Below, in pieces: positions 1 to 10,733 of a stretch of DNA of 64,000 bases. The translations under genes and the position numbers were made by a program. The notes under the pieces are model-generated. The model ran no database searches and was not told the DNA's origin. It worked only from the letters and a program-made list of their open reading frames with translations. The stretch lies in contig JACGCN010000033.1 of assembly GCA_014905825.1 (NCBI GenBank), forward strand, positions 186,001-250,000, read 5' to 3'. The DNA is from Lyophyllum atratum (Eukaryota; Basidiomycota; Agaricomycetes; Agaricales; Lyophyllaceae). Position 1 is the first letter of the stretch; the number at the start of each line of letters is the position of its first letter.

Positions 1-275
1 TTCAAGTTCGTTGATCACGTTGATGCGAAATTCATCGCCCTAGAAAGATTTGGTCACACGATTGCAGCATCTTTGAATCCGTACAGACGTACCTTGTTGC
101 CAGAAATGACGGGTCCCGGGAAAGATTCCCCAGCGAGGACAGCACTACGCATGAAGCCATCTGGAGCAATGTTGGCATTCTTGATATGGAGGCTGGCGAT
201 GGGCCCAATGATGGTGGCGAGCGCACTGGTCGATATGGTCCATGCGACAAAAGCGATACATAGAAACGTCATCAA
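1..275 (-). CDS. Laccase (multicopper oxidase), 5' part, cut by window edge
   Basis: Laccases are secreted four-copper enzymes that oxidise phenols and reduce oxygen to water. The start at 275 (a second Met follows at once) opens a signal peptide of about 20 residues ending in STSALA. Next comes the laccase N-terminal block [19 protein letters not shown], then [19 protein letters not shown]. Exon 1 ends at 93. A 53-nt GT-AG intron (92-40) follows, and exon 2 (39-1) reads [13 protein letters not shown], in phase with the family pattern GNKGDxFxINVxxxL. The copper-binding motifs lie beyond the left edge. The gene diverges from hydrophobin 1. Identity is firm from the N-terminal signature; isozyme and activity cannot be judged from this fragment. 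Confidence 0.93.
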
Positions 276-1848
276 AGGGGTTCAAGGGTAATCTCGTGCA
301 ACTGGTATCTTGGTATCGCGCTGTCTTGCACTGGCCGTTTGCACCAGGTCGAGATGTTGGAGGGCAGGGTAATCCAGGCGCCTACTGTTATAGCGTGGTG
401 GGAGGTAGGATGAGAGCAACGAGAGGGGAAAATTATTGAACGCTGACCCACTGAAGTTAAGACATAGCCCCTGTAGGTTCTGGGTTGTTACAGAATTTAG
501 GCGAGGAAAATCATAGGGGTCCATGTATGTCAGCTCAAGAACGGTCTCATACTGTCGAACAGAAGCCATCCAGGGTTATGGCGGTTTCCCTGAGCCCAGG
601 CGCGCCATAAACTAGTTGGAACAAGTCGTGATAATGAAGGTAGTATTGAAGTTCAAATTTTGGTTCCGTTGTCTCTGATTAGATTCCGGTGCCACGTGGC
701 GAAGTTCTTGTAGGCCCCTGTGACCTTCCTGCCATTGACGCGCAGCCACCCAAAGGTTGTCAAAGTGAGCTACAGGTCAGCGATATGGTAATGCTCGGTG
801 ACTAGAACCCAGGCCTAGATTGTATGTACAACTTAGCCACTAGTAGTAGAGGAGGGCAAAGAATTGGCGAGCCATAAGATTTGCATATCGAAAAAAAATC
901 GGGTGTGGACGAAGTGCACAACGGGTATTATAAATTATAAATTAGAGGGTCTACAGTAACTATAGCGTGCTTTATAGAGGAAAATAATGCTGGGTGGCTC
1001 AGCTCAACTGATCGTGAGCGCATGGCCTCCTTGGGACGAATTTTGTGGAACCACGAGCTCCGTTCCTTCGTTCGCCCATTCCTTCAGCGGGAGCTTAGGA
1101 GGATCGTTTCGCGACGTGACGTATGTGAGCATCAGCAGCGCACAAGACGCCCACTCCATCGTCGTACCGAGGATGTACTCGCTGATCACAAATCCATCCG
1201 TCATTTGAAAGGCGATATCGAGTCGGTTAAGGGGCATGACAGCATCTCCGGCAGCACATTACTTATGCCGTCATAATCAAGTTCTATAGCGTCTGCCACT
1301 GTGACTCCATCGGGTCATCGGGTGGCGATGGTGACAAAGTACGAATGTGCATACGGTGCCGAATACGTGTATCAAAACACGCACGCCATTCTGACGATGT
1401 AAGGTTGAAGGCTAAGCTTATAAGCCAGGCAACCCGCAGCAAGGCATCGTGCGACGTGCGGCTTGACATGGGAGATGCACGTCAAAAGCAGACACGGACA
1501 CATACAGTTCCTGGGCGAGATGGAACTCGGGTGGGAGGGCGGCTATAAACACATACTTGACAGGAATATGGGGTACCCATGATGGCGATATGGCGGCAGC
1601 TCTTCAGAGGCGTAGTCAGATATTCGCTCATGTACCGTCTTTTTGGGTGATGAGGAGGCTCGGTCAATGTCTTTTGTTGAGTAGGCGCTATAACAGAGCC
1701 GACTGGTCGAATGAACGACGCATCTTTGGTTTTACAGCTTCACCGACGCCACTTATCCGTTAAACCCCACTGAACCGCCAGCGCTGCACATGCCGGGAAG
1801 GGACTCACGACATCGGCTTTAACTAAGCGTACCAAACCGCCCTACAAG
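276..1848. other. Divergent intergenic region between laccase and hydrophobin 1; no gene seen
   Basis: About 1.6 kb separates the start of the laccase from that of hydrophobin 1. It presumably holds both promoters. Short ORFs occur on both strands (for example 282-569 and 1004-1237 minus), but none shows a family motif or plausible splice partners. Confidence 0.6.
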
Positions 1849-1854
1849 TATAAA
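1849..1854 (+). promoter_or_regulatory. TATA box of hydrophobin 1
   Basis: TATAAA lies 44-49 nt before the ATG at 1898. A transcript starting about 30 nt downstream would begin after the in-frame ATG at 1865. This favours 1898, which also opens directly on the signal peptide, as the true start. Confidence 0.6.
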
Positions 1855-1897
1855 ACCTCACCGAATGATAGTAAAGACCCTCCTCAGCCGTTCCAAC

Positions 1898-2396
1898 ATG
1901 TTTTCCCCCATCTTCATCCTCGCCCTTCCTCTACTCGCCGCCGCTCAAGGAGGTGGCATCATGCCTGCAAGCCAGTGCCCCACCGGCGGACTTCAGTGTT
2001 GCCAGAGTGTTCAAAATGCAAGGAATATCTTGGTGGACGTGATATGAGTGGTGCTGACGATACCTTTTTGTGCGTAGGCGAACTCACCCGCTGCGTCTAC
2101 GCTGCTGGCTCTTTTGGGGATCGTTCTTCAGGGGGTTGATATCATGGTTGGAAGTAAGTCGAGTCTTTGAAGTACGCACATTTGGCTGATATCGGTGGTT
2201 GTCGTTTGTAGTAAACTGTACACCCCTAAATGTCATTGGTCTGGGAGGCAACAGCTGCAGTGCTCAGCCCGTTTGCTGCAGCGGCAATAACTTTGTGAGT
2301 ATTGCATGCGTAAGTTCGATCTGGGGCTGAGCCTTGACTTAACTTTAGAATGGTGTTACGGCGATTGGATGCGTCCCTGTCGACCTCAGTCTCTAG
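1898..2396 (+). CDS. Class I hydrophobin 1
   Basis: Hydrophobins are small secreted amphipathic proteins that self-assemble at air-water interfaces and coat hyphae and fruit bodies. Exons 1898-2017, 2078-2153, 2212-2294 and 2349-2396 give 108 residues. A signal peptide ([18 protein letters not shown]) is followed by the eight-cysteine pattern [17 protein letters not shown], then a hydrophobic stretch, [20 protein letters not shown] and a final GCVPVDLSL. The two doublets and spacing are those of basidiomycete class I. Intron 1 appears to use a GC donor (GCAAGG at 2018). An in-frame GT donor at 2033 would add five residues. The GC reading gives exon 1 the same 120-nt length as in hydrophobin 2. 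Introns 2 and 3 are GT-AG. Confidence 0.95.
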
Positions 2397-3250
2397 AGGG
2401 TAGATACACTGTTTTGGCGACGATATAAGGGATGTTTAGCTACTCTCGAATTGAGATAATGCACTTGCGACGTACTCATGTATCTGTTGACAAGGCGTTC
2501 TTAGTACTGGATTGGAATTGGGAATATGATGAGAACGTCTGTATACGTTGGGGGAAACGAGCCGGGGCGATTTGTTGGCCTAGAAACGAACTAGGAACCC
2601 GAAGAAGGACGAGCAATAGGTATAGTGTAGCTTGTACGCGAACAGGTTGGAGCTTGGTCTGGACGAGGTGGGAGGCATAATGGGTGAAAACGGTATATTT
2701 CGTTGTGCAATGGCCTACGATGGGCCCCGGGCAGCCTGAGTACAACGGTGTCAAGAGCCAAAGCGAACGACAGCATGGAAGAGAGAGGAACTGATGGAGG
2801 AAGACGCGCAATATCGCCGTCATCGCCCTGACGACGTCGGGAACAAAGCGAACCTGAACAGGAATATTCCACGGGTGCGTGCGTGCAGGGCCTGCCTTGA
2901 GGCAGACGCAGGGCACGGTGAACACTGAACATGAGGCATCGGATAAGATAGGGGGTTCGAGTCGTGAATGTATGTACCATCTGAATACCAGAGACAGACG
3001 CTGCTCGTTGTGGTGGACGACGAGGAGAGACGCGTGAGGGGTGTGGGAACGGTGTGCTAGAATCGGGGAACCCTAACCCGAAGTTGAAACACGTCAAAGC
3101 AGGGTATGGGCAAAGCGAAAATTGCGGGTTGATATAAGGTGCTGCTGACCTTGTTCTTGCACGACGACCACCACGACGCACACGACGACGACAGAGCACA
3201 CGACGACGACGAGAGCACATTGGCGACGCCGCTCATGATCATACGGCACA
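2397..3250. other. Intergenic, no gene recognised
   Basis: This is the 3' flank of hydrophobin 1 and the 5' flank or leader of the WDDDFE-repeat gene. Long minus-strand ORFs (2476-2925, 2591-3220) have no family signature and probably arise by chance. Confidence 0.55.
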
Positions 3251-6200
3251 ATGACTTCCATACTAGCCTCAGGTACGTCTCTGCACGCGTCACCGTCTGC
3301 AGTTACTCACCACACCTCTCTCTAGTTCCCTCAGAGAACTGGGACGATGACTTCGAGTTTCACGCAAAGACGACAGCTACGACGACCACGACCACAACCA
3401 AGACCACCCCCACCCACCCTCACGACGACGCGCACCGCATGTCCATTGCCAGCTCAGACTGGGACCACGACCCCGACGACCCGCAACTCCAACTACCCAA
3501 CCCAAACACGAACCACAGCTTCAACCTCAACGCCTCCATCCTCGAAGACCGAAAAAACACGCTCCATCTCTCCCCCGAATGGATCGAGCCCGGTCCCTCC
3601 ACTCCCCGGCGTAACCCCACGCATCACCCCAACGCCCGGTCCACCGAAAACTGGGACGACGACTTTGAAGAGGGCTCCCCCGTGCGCCGGGGAGCCTTCC
3701 CGTCACCGCCGGGTAAGGACAAGCTCTCCCCGTCGCGGAGCCGACGCATGCAGAAGCCCCGTCCCGAGAGCTGGGATGACGAATTCGACGGCATCGCTCC
3801 TCCTGGCGCCTCGCCCTCCCCTCTCAAGCGGACACGCCAACCCCAGATGATCCCACCACAACCCCCAGGCGCTGACGGGTACTCCTCCTCCGAGGACGAA
3901 CAGGACCCAGGACACGACAACGACGACCTAGACTTCGGATACGCCGCACGCGACGAAGAAGACCGCACCGTCACCGCGCGTTCCCGGCGCGCCGCCCTCT
4001 CCCGTCTCTCCACCTCCGCCTCCGCCTCTGCCTCCGCCCAAGAAGGAGGAGGAACCCCACCCCCACCCGTCCCCGCCCTCCCCCTCCCCTTCCTCCTCCC
4101 CCTCTCCCACGGCACCAACGGAAACCTAAGCCCCGGCCCAAGCCCCTTCCCCCGCTCCCCCACCTCCTCCGTCTTCTCGGTTCCGACGACGCTCCGCCCG
4201 CCCTCCACGGCGTACACCGTCACCTCCACGACGCACTTCCTCCGCCCCACGACCTCGCGCTCGTCGAGCGGCCACGGGCTCGGGTCCCTCCCGCCCAGCC
4301 CGCCTATACACCGCGAGAGGGAAAGGAGGAGGCTGAGGAAGAAGAGTCGGCCGTCGGGGCCGGGGGGTGGGGGTGCTATTGAGCTTTCGGCTCTGAATCG
4401 GGATAGGGATAGGGAGGGAGGGAGGGAGAGCGATGGGTATGAGTATCGGTATGAGACGGGTGAAGAGCCCGAGGACGATGTGGTTCTCAGACCGAAGACT
4501 CCCCCGCCCGAGCTGGCTCCACAGAGCACGCCTGCGACGCCGAGTGGGAGTGGGGGTGGAGGGGCGGCGGGGGCGCTGTTGAGCCGCATTGGGAGCGTGA
4601 AGAAGTGGGGGGTGAGGAGGAAGAGGGGGAGTACGACGCCTGGGGATGTGTCGATGAGTAAACTTGGTATGTTTTCGTTTTTCTACTCTATATACTTCCA
4701 CTGATACCCGTTTCTGCTTCCCCAGATACAGACCCACGCACCCTCCCCAGCCCACACCGCCTCGCAGAGGACGCCACCGCGAATAGTAACCTCACACCGC
4801 GTCCCGCGCGCCCGCATAGCCAGGCTTCCGCGTCCTCATCCGTACAGTCCTCCTCTGGCTCTTCCAACGCCCACCACCACCCGCACACCCAACACCGGCA
4901 TTCCCATCACCCACTCGCCAACACCACCACCACCACCACCGCGAGCACCACGAAACGCCTCTCCTCCCCACACCCCAGCACCTGGTTCTTCCGCTCCGCG
5001 TCCTCCCGCCTGGGAGGGGGAGGGAGCGGGGATACGAGCGACGTGGATTTACCTTCTCAAGGGAATTCCCAGGTGCCGCAGACCCCTACGAAGCCTGGGA
5101 ATGGGAATGGGAATGGGAAACGGGAGGAGCCGAGCCCGACGAAGTTGGTGAAGAGGAAGAGTCTGGGGTTCGTGCAGCTTAGACGGGGGTTGGGGGTGGG
5201 TGGGCATGGGGATCCTGGGTCCGAGTTGGAGAGGGAGCGGGAACGGGAGCGGGAGAGGGAGCGGGAGAAGGAGAGGGAGAGGGAGAGGGAGAAGTATGCG
5301 GGGCTTGGATTGGGTCGGGCCGGGGAGAAGGAGAAGGAGAGGGAGTATAAGGATGGGGATGTGTTTGATAGTGGGACGGAGGTGTCTGAGAGGGAGCGGG
5401 AGTCCAGTGGGGGGCGCTCTGGGACAGATCGGGAGAAAGATAAAGAGAAGGAGAAGGAGAAGGAGAAGGAGAAGGAGAAGGAAGGCACGCGATCGTTCAT
5501 GGGCTCCGTCCGGCGCATCAGCCTCGTCGGGCGGCACAAGCGCACCAAGAGCGGGGTGTCGCTCTCTAACGTCACCTTCACCGGGGATAGGTTGGGTGTC
5601 GGAGCGGCGCTGAGGGACGACACGATTACGCCCACGCCGAAGAGTGTGGCTGCATCCCATGCCCACACGGACATGCAAACGCCTACGAAGTCACCCGCAC
5701 AGGGGAAGGCACCACACGGACAGGGACAGGCACCAGGCCACTCCCTCCTCCCGCCGATCGAGCTGCAGCCGCCGTCGCCCCCACGGATCAAGGGCCCCCG
5801 GCGACCGAGTAATGCCCATGCCCCAGTCCCGGTGGACAGCATGCTCTCCCCCACCTCGTCCACCTCCACCGTCAGCAGCTCCGCCTCCGCCTCCGCCTCC
5901 TCCCCCACCTCCCCGGCCATATCCACCACGCCCAGGCGCTCCCCGCTCGGCTCGCCGCAGGCAGCGTCGCTCGGCCGGTCGACCATTGGGTCGGAGGGGC
6001 ACAGTCACAGTGCGGGGCTCGTTGGTGGATTGGGATCCCTGGGCATTGCAGGGGCGGGTGGAGGGGGTGGTGGGGGAGGGGGAGGGGGGATGGGGGCGAT
6101 GCGGAGGAGCTCGTTGGGTGATTTGAAGATTCCTGAGAGGATTAGTCAGGCGCAGGTGGGGCTGAGGAGGGATATGGAGAGGGTTAGGGAGTTTGCGGCT

Positions 6201-8293
6201 GGTGTTGAACGTAAGTTGACCTTTGCCTTTTTTTGCTATGTCGAGGAGATATTGATGGATCTTTTGGGGTAGAATTGAAAGAGCTGCAGGCGACGTATGA
6301 TGGGCTTGTTGTGGAGGTGCAGGGGATTTTGGATCTGCATGTTCACCAGCACCAGCACCAACAACCGCAGCAGCAGGGGAAGGAGAAGGAACGATTAAGA
6401 GCGGCTTCGCCGGGTGGGTTCTTTGCGAATCTGCAACGTCCCATGTCGAGGAATCGGGCCAATACGAATCCGTCGGCTAGTACCACCTCCCTCTCCCTCG
6501 CCACCACAACCCCCCAGGTGCAGATTCAGAACATGAACCAGGCACAGAACCCGCAGCTGGCGTATAAGCAGCTGGCCGCGGCGTATTATACCATCAAGTC
6601 CAAGTACCGCATCTCGTGGGAGTGCGCGGAGCTGCTCATTGAGCTTGGGAATGGGAGCACCGGAACTGGTACGAGCGGTCCGCCGACGAGTGTTTCTGCG
6701 CCCGTCGTGCGCGCCGCCGATAGCGGGTCGGGGCGGAAGCTGTCGGGCCGGGAACGAGCGATCACCCTGGGGGGCGGAGAGGACTCGAGGCCGCCGACGC
6801 CTGTGCCGGGACCGACGTCTTCGGTGGTGGTGTCGGTGTCGGCGTCTGCACCGAGTATGGCGGGAAGGTCGGGGTGGCGGGCGTCTACGGGGAAACATGA
6901 TTTGAGTCAGAGGCAGCTTGTGCTTCTCAAGGAGATTTTGAATGGTGGGGATGCGGTTGGTGGGAGTGGGAATGGGAGCGGGGTGGAGGATGTGCCGGAG
7001 GAGACGGTGGTGAATCGGGAGTGGAGGTGGGGGAGGGAGGGGATGGCGAGTACGATGACGTTGCCTTCGGAGGATAGCTCGGTGCCTGGTGGGGAGGGCG
7101 AGGGTGGGGATGGCGGGGGTGCGGGGAAGGAGGGGGTGGGGGCGAAGTTGAAGAAGAAGAGGAGGGCGAGTCGGTTGGGGATGACGGGGTTGAGGGATAT
7201 GCTTCGGTCTCTCAAGCGTTCGCAGGAGTCGGGCGCGCCGCCGCCGCCGCCGCTACCAAACCCGGTGCCGATGTCGACGACGTCGCTCAGCACGACGGAT
7301 AACTCTTCGATAAGTAGCCACCGGTACCCCCATCCACGCGTGCCACCCACCCAAGGCCGCAGACGTGCGAAGACCAGCTCAGGCCCGGATTCAGTACGTC
7401 TGGATCGGCCAACGTCGCCTTACAGTCCTTCTTCGCTTTCGGCCGCCAGCAAGCCGTCCCCACGGCGTCCCTCCCTCGCTTCCATCTTCCGTCTCGGGCA
7501 GAAGGCTAAACCCGCCTCGCCCGAGCTCCCGCCGGAGTTACGGGAGCACAACCACTACCATCATATGAACCGTTCTCGTACACAGGTGCGTAACGCCTCG
7601 GGACGGTCGAGCAGCAGCACGGGCGAGGAGGAGGATTGGGATCGGATGGACGATGCGGAGTCCATGGACACGGCTGCGCGGAAGCTTGGGATTGGGAGTG
7701 GGAGTGCAGCGCCAGGCTCGTCGGGACATGATTCGTCTGCGACTGTGCGGGGCAAGGGCACGAGACTGGGGCGATCACCGTACCTCCAAGATGCGTATGC
7801 GCCGTCGCTACCTTCCTTGCCTGGCCGGCCGTTGACGCCGAAACGGTCTGCGAGCGGGTCGCAGTCGTCTATTTGGGGTGCGGGTGAGGGGGGTAGTGGG
7901 AGTGGGAGTGGGACGCCTCCGCATCCGCATCCGCCGATGCCGCAGCATGCGCGCCCGACGAGGCTGTCGAACGTTGAGGAGCATGCGCATGCGAATGCGA
8001 GTGCGGTGGGGGAGCTTAGCCGGGCTCCGCAGGCGCGGGCGTCGTCGAGGAACAGCTATTATCGTACGGGTGCAGGCGGGGGAGCGAGTCCGAGGGCGCC
8101 GGTGGCGAAGAGTGGGTCTGTACGGTCGATGCCGCCGCAGTCGGTGGCGAGCGCACTGTTGCCGGATCCGACGCTGGCGATGACGCCGGAGAATATACGG
8201 CCGTTGTTGGAGAATGCGAGGGAGGTGCATGTGAGGCTGGTGGAGTGCATTGAGGAGATTAGGGCTTTGCTGGCGGCGTATTTGCGTCCTTGA
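3251..8293 (+). CDS. Large low-complexity protein with ENWDDDFE repeats; candidate Byr4/Bfa1-like cytokinesis regulator
   Basis: Four exons (3251-3272, 3326-4666, 4726-6210, 6273-8293) join without a stop into 1622 residues. All introns are GT-AG, 53-62 nt. I chose 3251 because it splices from MTSILAS straight into PSENWDDDFEF; the open frame from 3139 reads through the intron. The acidic-aromatic motif occurs three times: ENWDDDFE near residue 11, ENWDDDFEEG near 113 and ESWDDEFDG near 155. The middle is low complexity, with Ser/Pro/Thr-rich basic stretches and charged RE/KE runs near residues 620-720. Ordered islands occur late: a helical block around YKQLAAAYYTIKSKYRISWE near residue 1050, and a C-terminal helix MTPENIRPLLENAREVHVRL. 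Motifs of this kind occur in fungal Byr4/Bfa1 proteins, which with Cdc16/Bub2 restrain the septation or mitotic-exit GTPase at spindle poles. That assignment is inference; a different scaffold is possible. Confidence 0.45.
4921..4940 (+). repeat. (ACC)n trinucleotide run
   Basis: A short ACC microsatellite inside exon 3 of the WDDDFE-repeat gene encodes a poly-Thr run. Confidence 0.8.
5227..5295 (+). repeat. GAGCGG/GAGAGG hexanucleotide tract coding for alternating Arg-Glu
   Basis: A purine-only tandem tract in exon 3 encodes an (RE)n/(KE)n run. It would form a highly charged single helix and is prone to length change. Confidence 0.8.
5431..5481 (+). repeat. GAGAAG hexanucleotide tract coding for Lys-Glu repeats
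   Basis: This is a second purine-only tandem tract in the same exon, encoding alternating Lys and Glu. Confidence 0.8.
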
Positions 8294-8839
8294 GTGGTAT
8301 TTTCTTTGTTTCTTGATAACTGCATCTTTCTGCATCTTTTGTGATTCTGCATCCATCCACGTACTGCTCTGCTGCATCCGCTTTCTTGACTAGCTCGCCG
8401 TAGTTACTTTGGTCTCTGTCAAATCTTTTGATTTTATTCGCATGCGAACTATTATTTCCAGCTACGTCTAATAAATGTCGTGAATCTTGAGGATTGATTA
8501 ACTTCTTCGTGGTGAGTTGCGGTGATGGTCAGTGTGGCGAGGGCCGCGCGCGAGTCAATTTGAATAAACAAAATCGCAGCCAATCTCGGCCATCACCTGA
8601 TCCCGTCCCACTTGTAGCCCTAACCCTGCCATCATTGTGACTTGAAATGAGCGCTTCATGAACTTAGGCTCACTGGCTCATCTATCGCATGCTCAAGCGT
8701 ACGAGGATCGCCTTCGAAGTGCTGTATCAGTTTCGTGCTCTTGCCACTATTACCACCCAGATCCGCTGCAACTGAAAACTAAACATACGAGACCGCTCAA
8801 GCTCGACTGTTCCCACAAAGCCGCAGCTCCTCCAAGTGC
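8294..8839. other. Intergenic between WDDDFE-repeat gene and F-box gene
   Basis: It holds the 3' UTR of the upstream gene with its AATAAA, then the promoter side of the F-box gene. No further gene is seen. Confidence 0.6.
8470..8475 (+). terminator. Polyadenylation signal AATAAA
   Basis: A perfect AATAAA lies about 180 nt after the stop codon of the WDDDFE-repeat gene, a plausible distance for its 3' end. Confidence 0.45.
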
Positions 8840-10733
8840 ATGGATTCAATGATCGATTGGCTCGCCCTGGCAAAGATGAGGGCAAGATTTGAGGTTCAGA
8901 GGGATAGGCTCAGTAAGATGTCAAGTTACTTTATGACAAGCGAGGGTCACGCTGACGAAACTAATCGTTGTAGTGTACAGTGCGTATGTATTGTAGTCGT
9001 CCTTGGCAAGCTAATGACATCCGAACAAGTGCCAACGTTTCCTGCCGAATTTACAGCGGCCCTGGAGAACGAACTGGCTGAACAAGAGACAAAGCCGCGA
9101 CAGTCCACGGTGCGTTCATTGATGGTCATGGTAAACCTAGGCGTCATAGCTTGGCTCACACGAGAACGATGATTTCAAGGATTCTGTCTCCCGCGATACC
9201 GAACACTCTCTCGCAGAAGTGACGCGTCTGCAAATCAAGATCAACAGTCTACTGGATGATATGAAGATACTTGGAGCCAAGATTCAAAAGTCAACAGCCG
9301 GACCCGCCCTCGCCACCCCCATCCACCGCCTCCCCCCCGAAGTCCTCGCACAAGTTTTCTCGTTCGTCTTACCAGAAATGGCATTCCCCCGACGCGTCTC
9401 TTCGCCCCTAGCTTTGAGCCACGTCTGTCTGAACTGGAGGAATGTATCATTGGCCTCCACTAGGCTCTGGAATCGACTATCTCTTGACGTATTTCGATTT
9501 TCCAAGCCCCGCCTCTTGTCATCCCTGATACCGTTTTGGTTCGGACGCGCAGGAAATATACACCCCCTGTCGTTCTCGCTTGCGAACCACATATCGCTGG
9601 GTGGCGTCGCGGATGCTATAACCCAGAGCATCATCCCTTACGTGCCTCGCTTCTGTAATCTCCGTTTTGAGACTGTAAGCTTACGGAACCTCAGACCGCT
9701 CTTGTCCTTGGCCAGCGGGAGCTTACGAATTCTTGAGACGCTTGTATTGGATGCGATCACCCCAACACCTGATACCGTGCCCCTGGTAATAACGGTCTTC
9801 AACGCTGCTTCATGTCTACAAAGAGCGACGCTCGGGCTTCCACTACATACACTCTTCGACGACCCCCGCTTCGTATTTCCTTGGAACCAGCTCACTAACA
9901 TCACGGTGACGCATACGATCCCCCTCCACACCTTTTCCAACATCATATTCAAATGCCCCCACATCCAATCCGCATCCTTCATTCTCTCCTCCCGCGACGA
10001 CCTCCAGCTCCCCGACCCCGTGGTCCCAGTCTTTCCACTCACGTTCCCCGGTCTAGCGATATTCAAGCTTAAACTCCTCAACTTCTGGGACCCCGCTGGG
10101 CTCACTGACGTGCTTTCCATGCTTGATATTCCCGCCCTTCACACGCTATCGCTGGAAAGCAATCCCTCGAGCTGTGCCTTTCCCATCGCAGCCATCCAAC
10201 CGAGGCGACGAGAAGACCTAGGCCTCATACGCACCCTCGAAGTGTTGTCGCACCTGGACATCGAAGAAGAACTCTTCGACCTCATCTCAGCCTGCCCCTT
10301 AGTTGAACGCCTCGTACTACGTGCCGGACGTGGAACCGCCCAGGTTTCGATACTGCAAGGTCTTCGGATTGGCAACCACCCTGCACGTGGAATTGAATCC
10401 AGGCTGGCGCTATCCCATCTCACGTATTTTGGGTTCCAGATGATTGCGAGGCAGAACTTGAAAGGCGTTGCAGAGGAATTCTTCTTGCATGTCCTTTCTC
10501 GGATCAACATGAGATGGGGTGCTTTGGGGCCTTGGAGGCGGTCCGCGCTGGACGTCGTCGCGCTGGGCATTTGTGATCCCAGGGGTGATGAGGAGACGTT
10601 GAACGCTATTCATGACGCATTTCATTACCTTCGGCGCGGTTTCGAGCCGTTGAGAGGTGCGGATAGATGGGGCAGACCCCCAGTGGACATTCTTTTGGTC
10701 ACTCAAGTGTTGGGTAGCGAGTATGAATTGTGA
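8840..10733 (+). CDS. F-box protein with degenerate leucine-rich C-terminal region
   Basis: F-box proteins recruit targets to SCF ubiquitin ligases through Skp1. The long last exon carries the F-box PIHRLPPEVLAQVFSFVLPE, continuing LSHVCLNWRNVSLASTRLW. An LRR-like region follows, with repeated strands such as LRILETLVLDAI and LPALHTLSLES-type segments, as in the very large Agaricomycete F-box family. No ATG precedes the F-box in its own exon. The N-terminus therefore needs splicing from the ATG at 8840: exon 8840-8912, a possible 6-nt exon 8974-8979, exon 9030-9109, then an exon from 9165 (or 9180). The N-terminal exons encode a charged coiled-coil-like helix (LENELAEQETKPRQ, then LQIKINSLLDDMKILG) that often precedes the F-box in these proteins. 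The mini-exon is the least certain part. Target is unknown. Confidence 0.85.

Noticed and set aside
282..569. 95-codon ORF just upstream of the left laccase, minus strand
   Set aside because: It is not joined to the laccase by plausible splice sites, has no signal peptide or motif, and the laccase already starts with a good signal peptide at 275.
2476..3220. Long minus-strand ORFs (149 and 209 codons) before the WDDDFE-repeat gene
   Set aside because: Cys/Arg/Pro-rich reading without motifs; they overlap each other and the leader of the plus-strand gene.
3624..4589. 321-codon minus-strand ORF
   Set aside because: It is a shadow of the GC-rich low-complexity exon of the plus-strand gene; its Ser/Arg/Gly runs mirror the real codons.
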